Assembly: GCF_036250735.1 (NCBI RefSeq)
Contig: NZ_CP109430.1
Coordinates: 3,286,001 to 3,350,000, forward strand
Length of the DNA: 64,000 bases
Source of the DNA: Streptosporangium sp. NBC_01495
GTDB taxonomy: Bacteria; Actinomycetota; Actinomycetes; Streptosporangiales; Streptosporangiaceae
Reading direction: 5' to 3'
In this document: one piece after another, positions 34,850-45,446 of the stretch
Numbering within the stretch: the first letter of the stretch is position 1
Layout of the letters: each line of letters opens with the position of its first letter
Position numbers and translations under genes: made by a program
The notes under the pieces: generated by a model
The model's database searches: none
The model's input: the letters and a program-made list of their open reading frames with translations, nothing else
What the model was told of the DNA's origin: nothing

Positions 34850-35683
34850 TCACTCGCCCGGACGGACCAGGCCCGTCTCGTAGGCGTGGACGATCGCCTG
34901 GGCGCGGTCGCGCAGGTTCAGCTTCGCGAGGATCCGGCCCACGTGGGTCTTGACCGTCTGTTCCGACAGCATGAGATCCTTGGCGATCTCCTGGTTGGAC
35001 CTGCCCCGCGCGATGAGCGCGAGCACCTCCGTCTCCCGCTCGGTGATGTCGTCCAGGCGCCCGCGCGGGCGGCTCGGGCCGACGCGGGCGAACTCCGCGA
35101 TCAGCCGCCGGGTCACCGAGGGCGCCAGCAGCGCCTCCCCGGCCGCCACCACCCGGACCGCCTCGGCCAGCTGCTGCGCGGAGGCGTCCTTGAGCAGGAA
35201 GCCGCTGGCCCCCGCGCGCAGCGCCTCGTACACGTAGTCGTCGAGGTCGAACGTGGTCAGGATCAGCACCTTCGGCACGGAAGGCCGCGCGCCGGGATCG
35301 CCGGGCGGGCCGGAGGACGCGGGGGAGCCCGCGGGCGCGACGGGGTCGGCGCCCGGCCGTCCGAGAGCGGCCGAGGGCGCGGGGGGAACGACGGGAACGA
35401 CGGGAACGACGGGAACGACGGGAACGACGGGAACGACGGGAACGACGGGAACGGGGTAGGCGTCGGGGGCGAGGATGCGGCGGGTGGCGGTCAGGCCGTC
35501 CATCACCGGCATGCGCACGTCCATCAGCACCACGTCGGGCCGCAGCTCGGCCACCCGCGCCACGGCCTCGGCGCCGTTGGCGGCCTCGCCGACGACCTCG
35601 ATGTCGGGCTGCGAGCTCAGGAACACGGTGAAACCGGTCCGTACCATGCCCTGGTCGTCGACTATGAGCACCCGGATCGTCAT
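34850..35683 (-). CDS. NarL-type response regulator with VVP-repeat insertion
   Basis: 277 residues; the family is usually about 215-225. Receiver domain with D9, D10, phospho-acceptor D55 in [13 protein letters not shown], Thr in LILTTFD and Lys in GFLLKDAS; C-terminal LuxR-type helix-turn-helix with [26 protein letters not shown] sequence ([15 protein letters not shown]). Between helix 3 (ATRRIL) and strand 4 (KVLILTT) there is a 60-residue insertion starting with seven VVP units encoded by a 9-bp tandem repeat and continuing Pro/Ala/Gly-rich. It lies 49 bp downstream of its sensor kinase gene and should act with it. Confidence 0.93.
   Translation of the reverse strand: MTIRVLIVDDQGMVRTGFTVFLSSQPDIEVVGEAANGAEAVARVAELRPDVVLMDVRMPVMDGLTATRRILAPDAYPVPVVPVVPVVPVVPVVPVVPVVPPAPSAALGRPGADPVAPAGSPASSGPPGDPGARPSVPKVLILTTFDLDDYVYEALRAGASGFLLKDASAQQLAEAVRVVAAGEALLAPSVTRRLIAEFARVGPSRPRGRLDDITERETEVLALIARGRSNQEIAKDLMLSEQTVKTHVGRILAKLNLRDRAQAIVHAYETGLVRPGE
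35384..35453 (+). repeat. 9-bp tandem repeat inside the response regulator gene
   Basis: GGGAACGAC is repeated exactly seven times (35384-35446), followed by a partial GGGAACG. On the coding (minus) strand each unit reads GTCGTTCCC, Val-Val-Pro. Length in the genome could vary by slippage without breaking the frame. Confidence 0.97.
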
Positions 35684-35732
35684 CGAATCCCCTTGAGTGT
35701 GGAGACCCCGGGTTCCGGCCCGGGGGAGGAGG

Positions 35733-37046
35733 TCACGCGTCCTCGGTGATCGGCAGTATGGCGGTGACCGCGAAGCCCGTCCCGGTCGGCCCCACCCAGA
35801 GCTTCCCGCCGAGCACGGACACCCGTTCCCGCATCCCGATCAGACCGTGTCCCATGTGTCCAGATTCCTCGGGGGAGCGGTGCCCGGCGTTGTTCGTCAC
35901 CTGGACGTGCAGCTCGGGGCCGTATCGGACGATCTTCAGCAGGACGGTCGAGCCGGGGGCGTGCCGCATGGCGTTGCTGAGCGACTCCTGGGCGATCCGG
36001 TAGGCGGACAGGCTCACCGTGGTGGGCAGTCCCATCAGGTCACCGATGAGTTTGAGCGTCACGGTGAGCCCGGCGGAGCGCGCGGTGCCGACGAGCTCCT
36101 CCAGGCGGCCGAGGCCCGGTTGCGGCGCGGTGTCGGCGTACCCGTCCTCCTCCCTGAGGACGCCCAGCACGCGGCGCATCTCGGTCATGGCCGCGAGGGA
36201 CAGCGCGCGGATCTCCTTCAGCCCCTCCTCCAGGCGCCGCGCGTCCCCGGACGCCTGCAGCGGGACGGCCTCGGCCTGGATGGCGATCACCGACATGTGG
36301 TGGGCGACGACGTCGTGGAGCTCCCTGGCGATCCTGGCCCGTTCCTCCAGCGCGGCCTGGGCCGCGAGCGCCCGCTCGCTGCGCCGCTCCTCCAGAGCCA
36401 GAAGCCCGGCGGCCAGCCGCCGGGCGCGCACGTTGTAGCCGAACAGGACGGCCACCGTGACCATGCCGGTGACGACGGCCATCGAGTCGGGATGGATCAT
36501 CCAGGCGCCAAGGACCGAGACGATCCACACCCCCACGGTGATGTGCCGCTCGCAGCGGACCGCGACCGAGTAGACCACGAGCATGTACATGACCGCGGCG
36601 GCCGCGGTGTAGGGGATGCCGCTGCTGAGGAACTGCCGTGAGACGACCGTCCCGAGGGGAATGAGCAGGGCCGCGGACCGCCAGGCGGCCAGCGGCCACC
36701 GGTCGCGCAGCGCGAGCGGCAGGGAGAAGGCCAGGGCCGCGAACACGAGCCCCTCCCGGTCGAGGGGCGAGCGCGCCTCGGCCGCCTCGCTCTCGAGGTA
36801 GGACAGGCCGGTGCTGAACAGCGCGAAGGTCAGCAGCAGGTCGCCCAGCAGGACCAGGTCGATCGTCGGGAACGGCAGCAGTTCAAGCGCTCTCGGCACG
36901 CGGACGCGGGCACGGGGCCGGGGGCGGGCCGGATCGGACGCGCCGGCCGCCAGCGCCTCGGTGAGCGGGTGGGTCAGCCCTACGGCGGTCTCCCGCACTC
37001 TCCGCGTGCGCCGTGCGAGGGACTGCCGCGCGGGACTGGGAGTCAT
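35733..37046 (-). CDS. NarL-type sensor histidine kinase (HisKA_3)
   Basis: 437 residues. A basic cytoplasmic N terminus of 50 residues, five or six membrane helices (about 58-215), a coiled coil, then the H-box [20 protein letters not shown] and a GHKL ATPase with [17 protein letters not shown] and [16 protein letters not shown]. No large sensor domain, so the membrane part itself probably senses. It should phosphorylate Asp55 of the regulator encoded directly downstream. Upstream, 37047-37315 separates it from lon and includes an AT-rich, divergent promoter region. Confidence 0.94.
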   Translation of the reverse strand: MTPSPARQSLARRTRRVRETAVGLTHPLTEALAAGASDPARPRPRARVRVPRALELLPFPTIDLVLLGDLLLTFALFSTGLSYLESEAAEARSPLDREGLVFAALAFSLPLALRDRWPLAAWRSAALLIPLGTVVSRQFLSSGIPYTAAAAVMYMLVVYSVAVRCERHITVGVWIVSVLGAWMIHPDSMAVVTGMVTVAVLFGYNVRARRLAAGLLALEERRSERALAAQAALEERARIARELHDVVAHHMSVIAIQAEAVPLQASGDARRLEEGLKEIRALSLAAMTEMRRVLGVLREEDGYADTAPQPGLGRLEELVGTARSAGLTVTLKLIGDLMGLPTTVSLSAYRIAQESLSNAMRHAPGSTVLLKIVRYGPELHVQVTNNAGHRSPEESGHMGHGLIGMRERVSVLGGKLWVGPTGTGFAVTAILPITEDA

Positions 37047-37281
37047 CGGAACAGCCTAGGCAGCGTGGACGTACTCCGCGTCCCACCGTGGGACGACATC
37101 TCGGCGTCACCCCACGGAGCCACCGGGGTGTCCGGAAGACCGTCCGGATGTTCGCGGGTGTCGCATGGTGACGGCGAGTGACAAAAAGTGTCGGAAAATA
37201 TGACTAAAAGTAACGATTACACGATTACGATCGCTCACAGCGAACTCGCTCAACCTTGGGAACATTCGCTGGCTCCCATTA

Positions 37282-37302
37282 ATTGAGTGTGTATAACTCA
37301 AC
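37282..37302 (+). promoter_or_regulatory. HAIR (HspR operator) in the lon promoter
   Basis: TTGAGT (37283-37288), seven bases GTGTATA, then ACTCAA (37296-37301) fits the actinomycete HAIR consensus CTTGAGT-N7-ACTCAAG with only the outermost bases different. A -10-like TATAAC lies inside it (37293-37298), so HspR binding would block lon transcription until heat shock. lon is a known HspR target in Streptomyces. Confidence 0.85.
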
Positions 37303-37315
37303 CCTTGGAGTTCAC

Positions 37316-39682
<2,367 letters not shown>

Positions 39683-39696
39683 CCCGTGCCCTCCGG

Positions 39697-39732
39697 GACG
39701 GCCCGTTCTCTCCTCGGAGAGGACGGGCCGTC
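39697..39732 (+). terminator. Terminator hairpin after lon
   Basis: GACGGCCCGT (39697-39706) pairs with ACGGGCCGTC (39723-39732); inside, TCTC pairs with GAGA. No long T tract, as common in actinomycetes. Confidence 0.65.
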
Positions 39733-39788
39733 TCGCCGTGTCCGGGCCGGGGCACTCTCGGACGGAACAGACGTAACGAATATAAATG

Positions 39789-39824
39789 GACGAATCATTA
39801 AGTCGCTTGACCAAATGATTCGTC
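39789..39824 (+). promoter_or_regulatory. 11-bp inverted repeat before the fic gene
   Basis: GACGAATCATT (39789-39799) and AATGATTCGTC (39814-39824) are exact inverted copies 14 bp apart, in an AT-rich patch ending 10 bp before the ATG. TATGCT (39825-39830) next to it looks like a -10 element, which would make the mRNA nearly leaderless. The repeat is a good operator candidate. Confidence 0.5.
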
Positions 39825-39833
39825 TATGCTGGC

Positions 39834-40970
39834 ATGGGCTCCATGCTGTACGGAACGCCTCCCCTGGAGGCCGTCGACGAAGCGGTGCTCGCCGAGATCG
39901 AGGAGATGCGCCGCGACCTGAAATACCGCCTCGCGGAGCCCCACCGCTGGGACGGCCAGCTCCGGCGCCAGCTCCAGGCGCGGGCCATCCAGGGCTCCAA
40001 CTCGATCGAGGGCTACCGGGCCAGCGTCGAGGACATCGAGTCCATCATGGCCGGTGAGGACCCCCTGGAGACCTCCGGCGCGGTCGCCAGAGAGATCTCC
40101 GGCTACCAGCAGGCGCTGACCTACATCCAGATACTCTCCCGGGCGCCGGTCTTCGCGTTCGACGCCGGGCTGCTCCACGCGCTCAACTTCATGATGATCG
40201 GCCACCACCACGACAAGACGCCGGGCGCGGTGCGGCCCGGTGGCATCTACGTCCGTAACTCCGCCACCGGGGAGGTCGTCTACGAGGGGCCCGACGCCGA
40301 ACGGGTGCCGGAGCTCATGGCCGAGCTGGTCGGCTGGCTCAACGAGGGCGACCTGGAGGCGCCGAGCTACGTGCGGGCGGCGATGGCCCACTTCAACCTG
40401 GTGAGCGTCCATCCCTGGCGGGACGGCAACGGCCGCATGTCGCGGGCGCTCCAGACACTCGTGCTCGGCAGAGATCGGATCACGACCCCGGAGTTCTCCT
40501 CCATCGAAGAGTGGCTGGGGCAGGACAGGAACACTTACGACTACTACGACGCTCTGGCCGGGGTACAGCGGCGGCACTGGAGCCCGCACGGGGACACGCT
40601 GCACTGGGTGCGCTTCTGCCTGCGCGCCCACCACCTCCAGGCTCAGCGGGTCGGGCGCAGGCTCGCCGAGGCGGGGGAGGTGTGGATGCTCCTGGAGGAG
40701 CGGGTCGACGCCGACGGGCTCAACACCCGGACCGTCTCGGCGCTCTACGAGGTGTTCGTCAACCGGCGGCTGCGCCGGAGCAGATACCAGCTGGACGAGT
40801 CGCTCAGCCAGGGGCAGGCGGCCAGGGACCTGCGCGACCTGGCGGCCAAGGGCTGGCTGACGCCGTACGGGGAGACCAAGGGCCGCTTCTACGCGCCCGG
40901 GGAGCGGATGCGGGCGATCAAGGAGGACTTCGCGCAGCGGGTCGTCCCTCTGCGGGACCCGTACCGGTAG
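39834..40970 (+). CDS. Fic-domain protein (AMP transferase)
   Basis: 378 residues. Fic motif HPWRDGNGRMSRALQ (HPFxDGNGR type) and, N-terminal to it, the auto-inhibitory motif in QGSNSIEGYRAS, which classes it as class II. The C-terminal third contains a winged-helix-like segment (SQGQAARDLRDLAAKGWLTP), common in the large bacterial Fic proteins. Fic enzymes usually add AMP to a hydroxyl of a target protein; the target here is unknown. ATG 39843 is an alternative start. No antitoxin gene is adjacent. Confidence 0.93.
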   Translation: MGSMLYGTPPLEAVDEAVLAEIEEMRRDLKYRLAEPHRWDGQLRRQLQARAIQGSNSIEGYRASVEDIESIMAGEDPLETSGAVAREISGYQQALTYIQILSRAPVFAFDAGLLHALNFMMIGHHHDKTPGAVRPGGIYVRNSATGEVVYEGPDAERVPELMAELVGWLNEGDLEAPSYVRAAMAHFNLVSVHPWRDGNGRMSRALQTLVLGRDRITTPEFSSIEEWLGQDRNTYDYYDALAGVQRRHWSPHGDTLHWVRFCLRAHHLQAQRVGRRLAEAGEVWMLLEERVDADGLNTRTVSALYEVFVNRRLRRSRYQLDESLSQGQAARDLRDLAAKGWLTPYGETKGRFYAPGERMRAIKEDFAQRVVPLRDPYR

Positions 40971-41059
40971 TGACCGGAGACGAATGTTCGTGACGGGTGA
41001 TCGGTTTCACATAACATGTCGGGAATGAGGGCAAATGAGGGGCGCGTTGGGGACCAGCT

Positions 41060-42022
41060 GTGATCGATGTGTCTGGCCTGCGGAAGGTCTATCAGGATCG
41101 GGGCCGCGAGGTGGTCGCCGTCGACGGTGTGGATCTCCACGTCCGCGAGGGTGAGATATACGGCGTGCTCGGGCAGAGCGGTGCCGGAAAGAGCACGTTG
41201 CTGCGTTGCGTGAACCTCCTGGAGCGGCCCACCTCCGGCACCGTCTCGGTGGCGGGGCAGGAGCTGACCGGCCTGGGCGAGGGGGACCTGCGCAGGGCCC
41301 GGCAGCGGATCGGGATGATCCACCAGCACTTCGCCCTGCTCTCCTCCCGTACGGTCGCCGGGAACGTCGCCTTCCCGCTGGAGGTCATGGGGGTGGCCAA
41401 GGCCGAGCGCGTCAGGCGTACGGCCGAGCTGCTGGAGCTGGTCGGGCTGGCCGACAAGGCCGGGGCGCACCCCGCGCAGCTGTCGGGCGGGCAGAAGCAG
41501 CGGGTCGGCATCGCCCGCGCGCTGGCCGGAAGCCCTCCCGTCCTGCTCTCGGACGAGGCCACCTCTGCGCTCGACCCCGGTACCACGCAGTCGATCCTGG
41601 CCCTGCTCAAGCGCCTCAACCGCGAGCTCAACCTGACGATCCTGCTGATCACCCACGAGATGCACGTCGTGAAGTCGATCTGCGACTCGGTCGCCATCAT
41701 GCGGGACGGCCTGGTCGAGGAGTCGGGGACCATCCCCGAGCTGATCTCCAGGCCCGGCTCCAGGCTCGCCGCGGAGCTGTTCCCCCTCCCGGAGCCGGAG
41801 CCGGGGCACGTCACGATCACCTTCACCGGGCAGGCCGGCGAGCCGGTGGTCTCGCAGGTGGTCCGCAAGTTCGACGTGGACGTCAACATCCTCGGCGGGG
41901 CGCTGGAGGAGGTGGCGGGCCTCTCGACGGGACGGCTGCGCCTGCTCGTCACCGGTGACGAGCGCGCCGCCGCGCTCACCTACCTGGCCGAACGCGGCCT
42001 GCTCGTCGAGGAGGCCCGATGA
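41060..42022 (+). CDS. metN: Methionine ABC transporter ATPase MetN
   Basis: 320 residues. Walker A GQSGAGKST, signature LSGGQKQRVGIARAL, Walker B VLLSDEATSALDP and, after residue 240, the C-terminal NIL domain (VTITFTGQAGEPVVSQVVRK onwards) that binds methionine and inhibits the transporter. GTG 41060; the stop overlaps metI as ATGA. The usual substrate-binding lipoprotein gene metQ is missing from this locus. No SAM or other riboswitch was seen in the 89-bp leader. Confidence 0.94.
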   Translation: MIDVSGLRKVYQDRGREVVAVDGVDLHVREGEIYGVLGQSGAGKSTLLRCVNLLERPTSGTVSVAGQELTGLGEGDLRRARQRIGMIHQHFALLSSRTVAGNVAFPLEVMGVAKAERVRRTAELLELVGLADKAGAHPAQLSGGQKQRVGIARALAGSPPVLLSDEATSALDPGTTQSILALLKRLNRELNLTILLITHEMHVVKSICDSVAIMRDGLVEESGTIPELISRPGSRLAAELFPLPEPEPGHVTITFTGQAGEPVVSQVVRKFDVDVNILGGALEEVAGLSTGRLRLLVTGDERAAALTYLAERGLLVEEAR

Positions 42023-42675
42023 CCTGGGAAGAGATGTTCCCGCTGCTGCTGGAGTCGACCGGCCAGACCGTCCAGATGGTCCTGTGGTCGACCCTGTTCA
42101 CGGTGATCCTCGGCCTCCCGCTCGGGGTGGCGCTGGTCGCCACCGACCGGGGCGGGCTGTTCCCCTCGCCCGCGCTCAACCGGGTGCTCGGGCTGATCGT
42201 CAACATCGGCCGCTCGCTGCCCTTCATCGTGCTGATGATCGCGATTCTCCCGCTGACCAGGCTGATCGTCGGCACGACCATCGGCACCATCGCCTCGGTG
42301 GTCCCGCTGACGCTCGGCGCGGCGCCGTTCTTCGCCCGGCTGGTGGAGACCGCGCTGCGCGAGGTCGGCAGGGACAAGGTGCAGGCCGCCCAGGCCATGG
42401 GGGCCGGGCGGGTGACCATCGTCGGCAAGGTCCTGCTGCCCGAGGCGATGCCCGGCCTGGTCGCGGGGCTCACGGTGACCGTGGTCGCGCTGATCTCGTA
42501 CTCGGCGATGGCCGGGGCGATCGGCGGGGGAGGGCTGGGGGACCTGGCCATCCGCTACGGCTACCAGCGCTTCGAGACCACGCTCATGATCGTCACCGTT
42601 GTCGTGCTGGTCGTCGTCGTACAGCTCGTGCAGACCCTGGGTGATACGGTCGCCCGCCGTCTCGCGCGTAACTGA
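42019..42675 (+). CDS. metI: Methionine ABC transporter permease MetI
   Basis: 218 residues, five membrane helices. The EAA loop VGRDKVQAAQAMGAGRVTIV, followed by LLPEAMPGLVAGLTVTVVAL, couples to MetN. Length and helix pattern are standard for MetI. Overlaps metN by 4 bp. Nothing resembling metQ follows within the window, so the binding protein must be encoded elsewhere if the system imports methionine. Confidence 0.94.
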   Translation: MTWEEMFPLLLESTGQTVQMVLWSTLFTVILGLPLGVALVATDRGGLFPSPALNRVLGLIVNIGRSLPFIVLMIAILPLTRLIVGTTIGTIASVVPLTLGAAPFFARLVETALREVGRDKVQAAQAMGAGRVTIVGKVLLPEAMPGLVAGLTVTVVALISYSAMAGAIGGGGLGDLAIRYGYQRFETTLMIVTVVVLVVVVQLVQTLGDTVARRLARN

Positions 42676-42844
42676 CCGGATTGCCACACTGATCATTTAC
42701 CCTTATTTCATGATTTATCCGGTAAGTAATCTGATTTGATCATTGGCGTGGCCTTGTCTTTTAAGTGAAGTGAAAGTGACGGGCAATCGGCGCGTCGTAC
42801 AACTTGGGTGTCAAAATCCTCACTCCCGAGAGGAACCCCTCGAA

Positions 42845-43450
42845 ATGCGATTCGCCAGCCGAATCATCCTGGGCGCCGGTGTCGCCGCCCTGCTCACCAC
42901 GGCTACCCCGGCGATGGCCAGCGCCGCGACCGTGACCCCCGTCCAGACCGTCGCCGCGACCACCTCCGCGGCCCCCTTCTTCGTCGACAGCTGGGGACCG
43001 TACTACTCCGGTGACGAGAAGGCGGAGGCCGAAGGCAAGGTCGCCGTGGAGAAGAAATCACAGAAGCACTGGTACTGGAAGAAGTATTCCAAGATCGTCA
43101 AGAAGTGCACCTGGTACAAGGGTGAAAAGAAGTGCAAGTGGGTGAAGCAGTGGTTCAAGAAGCGCGCGTGGAAGTGGGAGCACGAATACCACTACACCGT
43201 CGGTAGCAAGCTCACCAACCACAAGTGGTGGAGCAAGCCCAAGCACTTCTGTGCGTGGGAGACCTTCAAGGTCGTGGGCTTCGACGGCTCGACCACCTTC
43301 AAGAGCTTCAAGAACTGCTCCAAGAAGCCCGGCTTCTACTCCTTCTCCGGTAAGGACGCCGAGCACATCTACGTCAAGGTGAGCCGGGGCGACCAGGGGC
43401 ACCCCAACGGTTACCAGAGTGGCTGGGAGCACATCTACAGCCACGCCTGA
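42845..43450 (+). CDS. Secreted Lys/Trp-rich cationic protein, unknown function
   Basis: 201 residues. Sec signal peptide (MRFASRIILGAGVAALLTTA, cleavage near MASAA). The mature part has 29 lysines, 12 tryptophans, many Tyr/His and four cysteines (KKCTWYKGEKKCKW, HFCAWETF, KNCSKK), so it is strongly basic and aromatic. Patches such as HWYWKKYSKIVKK and KRAWKWEHEYHY look like repeats of a KxW pattern. No known family was recognised. CGAGAGGA lies 10 nt before the ATG. The 169-bp leader is markedly AT-rich for this genome, suggesting a strong or specially regulated promoter. Two hairpins follow. Confidence 0.75.
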   Translation: MRFASRIILGAGVAALLTTATPAMASAATVTPVQTVAATTSAAPFFVDSWGPYYSGDEKAEAEGKVAVEKKSQKHWYWKKYSKIVKKCTWYKGEKKCKWVKQWFKKRAWKWEHEYHYTVGSKLTNHKWWSKPKHFCAWETFKVVGFDGSTTFKSFKNCSKKPGFYSFSGKDAEHIYVKVSRGDQGHPNGYQSGWEHIYSHA

Positions 43451-43459
43451 TCCATACGG

Positions 43460-43521
43460 TCAGGCCCCCGCAGGGCCTGATCGCCACTGGGCCGCGATCT
43501 CGTCCGCGAGGTCGCGGCCCA
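43460..43521 (+). terminator. Tandem terminator hairpins after the Lys/Trp-rich protein gene
   Basis: TCAGGCCC (43460-43467) with GGGCCTGA (43473-43480), then TGGGCCGCGA (43488-43497) with TCGCGGCCCA (43512-43521). Both stems are perfect. The rest of the gap to 43659 is a GGAAGG-rich stretch with no gene. Confidence 0.7.
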
Positions 43522-43659
43522 GCCGCGCACGGCCTCCGAAGGGCTTCGGAAGGGTCCGGGAGGAGCCTGGGGGAGCCCTCGGAAGGCCTCGGAAGGGGCT
43601 GAGACCGGCGCCGGGGGCCCGGCCGCGCGGGCACTTCTCACCGAACTTCTCGCCGAGTA

Positions 43660-45207
43660 ATGTTCGGTTTCATGCACCCGGGAGCGATAGCGGCAGTCTC
43701 GCCGGACAAGCCCGCTGTGATCATGGCGGACTCCGGGCGGGTCGTCACCTACCGCGAGCTGGACGAGGAGTCCAACCGCCTCGCCCACCTCCTCCGTGCC
43801 GCCGGGCTGCGGCCGGGTGACCACGTCGCCTTCATGCTGGAGAACCACCCGCTGTTCCTGGCGGTCGCGTGGGCCGCGCACCGCTCGGGCCTGTACTACA
43901 CCGCGATCAGCTCACGCCTGAAGACCGACGAGCTCGCCTACATCGTCGACAACTGCGGAGCCAGGGTCTTCGTCTCCTCGGCCGCCCTCGCGGACGTGGC
44001 CGTCTCCATCGCGGACCTCACGCCGGGCGTCGGGCTCCGGCTCATGCTGGACGGCGTGGCCCCCGGCTTCGACTCGTACGAGAAGGCCGTCGCGGCCCAC
44101 CCCGCCACCCCCGTCGAGGACGAGTGCCAGGGTGCGGACATGCTCTACTCCTCGGGCACCACCGGACGGCCCAAGGGCATCAAGCCCAACCTCTCCAAGG
44201 CTCCGCTGGACACGCCGGGGGCGCTGCTGCAGCTCATCCGGTTCCTGTTCGCGCCCTCCGCCGACAGCGTCTACCTCTCCCCGGCGCCGCTGTACCACGC
44301 CGCCCCGCTGCGCTACTGCATGAGCTTCCAGCGGATGGGCGCCACGCTCGTCGTCATGGAGAGGTTCGATCCCGAGCAGGCGCTCGCGCTCATCGAGAGA
44401 CACCGCGTCACCCACTCGCAGTGGGTGCCGACCATGTTCATCAAGATGCTCAAGCTGCCCGAGGAGACCCGCGCGCGGTACGACCTGTCGTCGCTGACCT
44501 GCGCGATCCACGCCGCCGCCCCCTGCCCCGTCCCCGTCAAGGAACGGATGATCGACTGGTGGGGGCCGATCATCCACGAGTACTACGCCGGTACCGAGGG
44601 CAACGGCCTCCTGTACGCCGGGTCGCAGGACTGGCTCGCGCACCGGGGCACGGTCGGCCGCCCGATGCTCGGCGTCGTCCACATCTGCGACGAGGACGGC
44701 GAGGAGCTGCCGCCGCGCGAGCACGGCACGGTCTACTTCTCCGACGGCCCCCGGTTCGTCTACCACGGCGACGAGGACAAGACGCGGGCCTCGCGCGATC
44801 CCAAGGGCCGGGGCTGGACCACGCTCGGGGACATCGGCTACCTCGACGAGGACGGTTTCCTCTATCTCACCGACCGCCGCTCCTACATGATCATTTCCGG
44901 GGGGGTCAACGTCTACCCGCAGGAGGCCGAGAACGTGCTGTCCGTCCACCCCGAGGTGGTGGACGTGGCCGTCTTCGGCGTCCCCGACGAGGAGATGGGC
45001 GAGCAGGTCAAGGCCGTCGTCCAGCCGGTCTCCATGGACCTGGCGGGCCCGGAGCTGGAGGCCGAGCTGATCGAGTACTGCCGCTCGGCACTCGCGCCCT
45101 ACAAGTGTCCCCGGTCGGTCGACTTCCGCGAGGAACTGCCCAGGCACCCCACCGGAAAGCTCTACAAGCGCCTCCTGCGCGACGAGTACTGGCCCACCCC
45201 CTCCTGA
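43660..45207 (+). CDS. Acyl-CoA synthetase (AMP-forming, FadD-like)
   Basis: 515 residues. ATP-binding P-loop MLYSSGTTGRPKGIK, AMP-binding YYAGTEGNGLLYAG, hinge TLGDIGYLDEDGFLYLTDRR and C-terminal catalytic lysine in HPTGKLYKRLL. It activates a carboxylic acid, probably a fatty acid, to its CoA thioester; the exact chain length cannot be judged. ATG 43660 or 43672 (MHPGAIA). It stands alone between two hairpin regions. Confidence 0.9.
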   Translation: MFGFMHPGAIAAVSPDKPAVIMADSGRVVTYRELDEESNRLAHLLRAAGLRPGDHVAFMLENHPLFLAVAWAAHRSGLYYTAISSRLKTDELAYIVDNCGARVFVSSAALADVAVSIADLTPGVGLRLMLDGVAPGFDSYEKAVAAHPATPVEDECQGADMLYSSGTTGRPKGIKPNLSKAPLDTPGALLQLIRFLFAPSADSVYLSPAPLYHAAPLRYCMSFQRMGATLVVMERFDPEQALALIERHRVTHSQWVPTMFIKMLKLPEETRARYDLSSLTCAIHAAAPCPVPVKERMIDWWGPIIHEYYAGTEGNGLLYAGSQDWLAHRGTVGRPMLGVVHICDEDGEELPPREHGTVYFSDGPRFVYHGDEDKTRASRDPKGRGWTTLGDIGYLDEDGFLYLTDRRSYMIISGGVNVYPQEAENVLSVHPEVVDVAVFGVPDEEMGEQVKAVVQPVSMDLAGPELEAELIEYCRSALAPYKCPRSVDFREELPRHPTGKLYKRLLRDEYWPTPS

Positions 45208-45446
45208 GCCTGCCCGGCGGAGGTCTTCGGGGTCCGCGAGGGGTGGCCGCAAAGTATTCGCCCGGTGATTTCCAATGATCGTGACCCTCGCTGAGCACGG
45301 CGGATAAAGCCGTTGTCAGAGGATTCCGATCATCGCGTTCAGGCTCTTAACCTGGGCTTACGTGCGGTCGGGCATTGTTTTCCCTAACCGGTGAGCACCG
45401 GCTTCCGCCCCGTCGAACCGGGGGGATGTAGGACTTGGGGGAAGAC

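Noticed and set aside
34850..35683. The LuxR-type helix-turn-helix protein as receptor for the LuxI-like product
   Set aside because: It is a NarL-type response regulator with a receiver domain and its own kinase gene; it has no autoinducer-binding domain.
40971..41059. SAM or T-box riboswitch before metN
   Set aside because: The 89-bp leader is too short and shows no SAM-aptamer or T-box motifs.
42676..42844. Cyclic-di-AMP (ydaO-type) riboswitch before the secreted Lys/Trp-rich protein
   Set aside because: The leader is AT-rich but lacks the length and conserved helices of that class.
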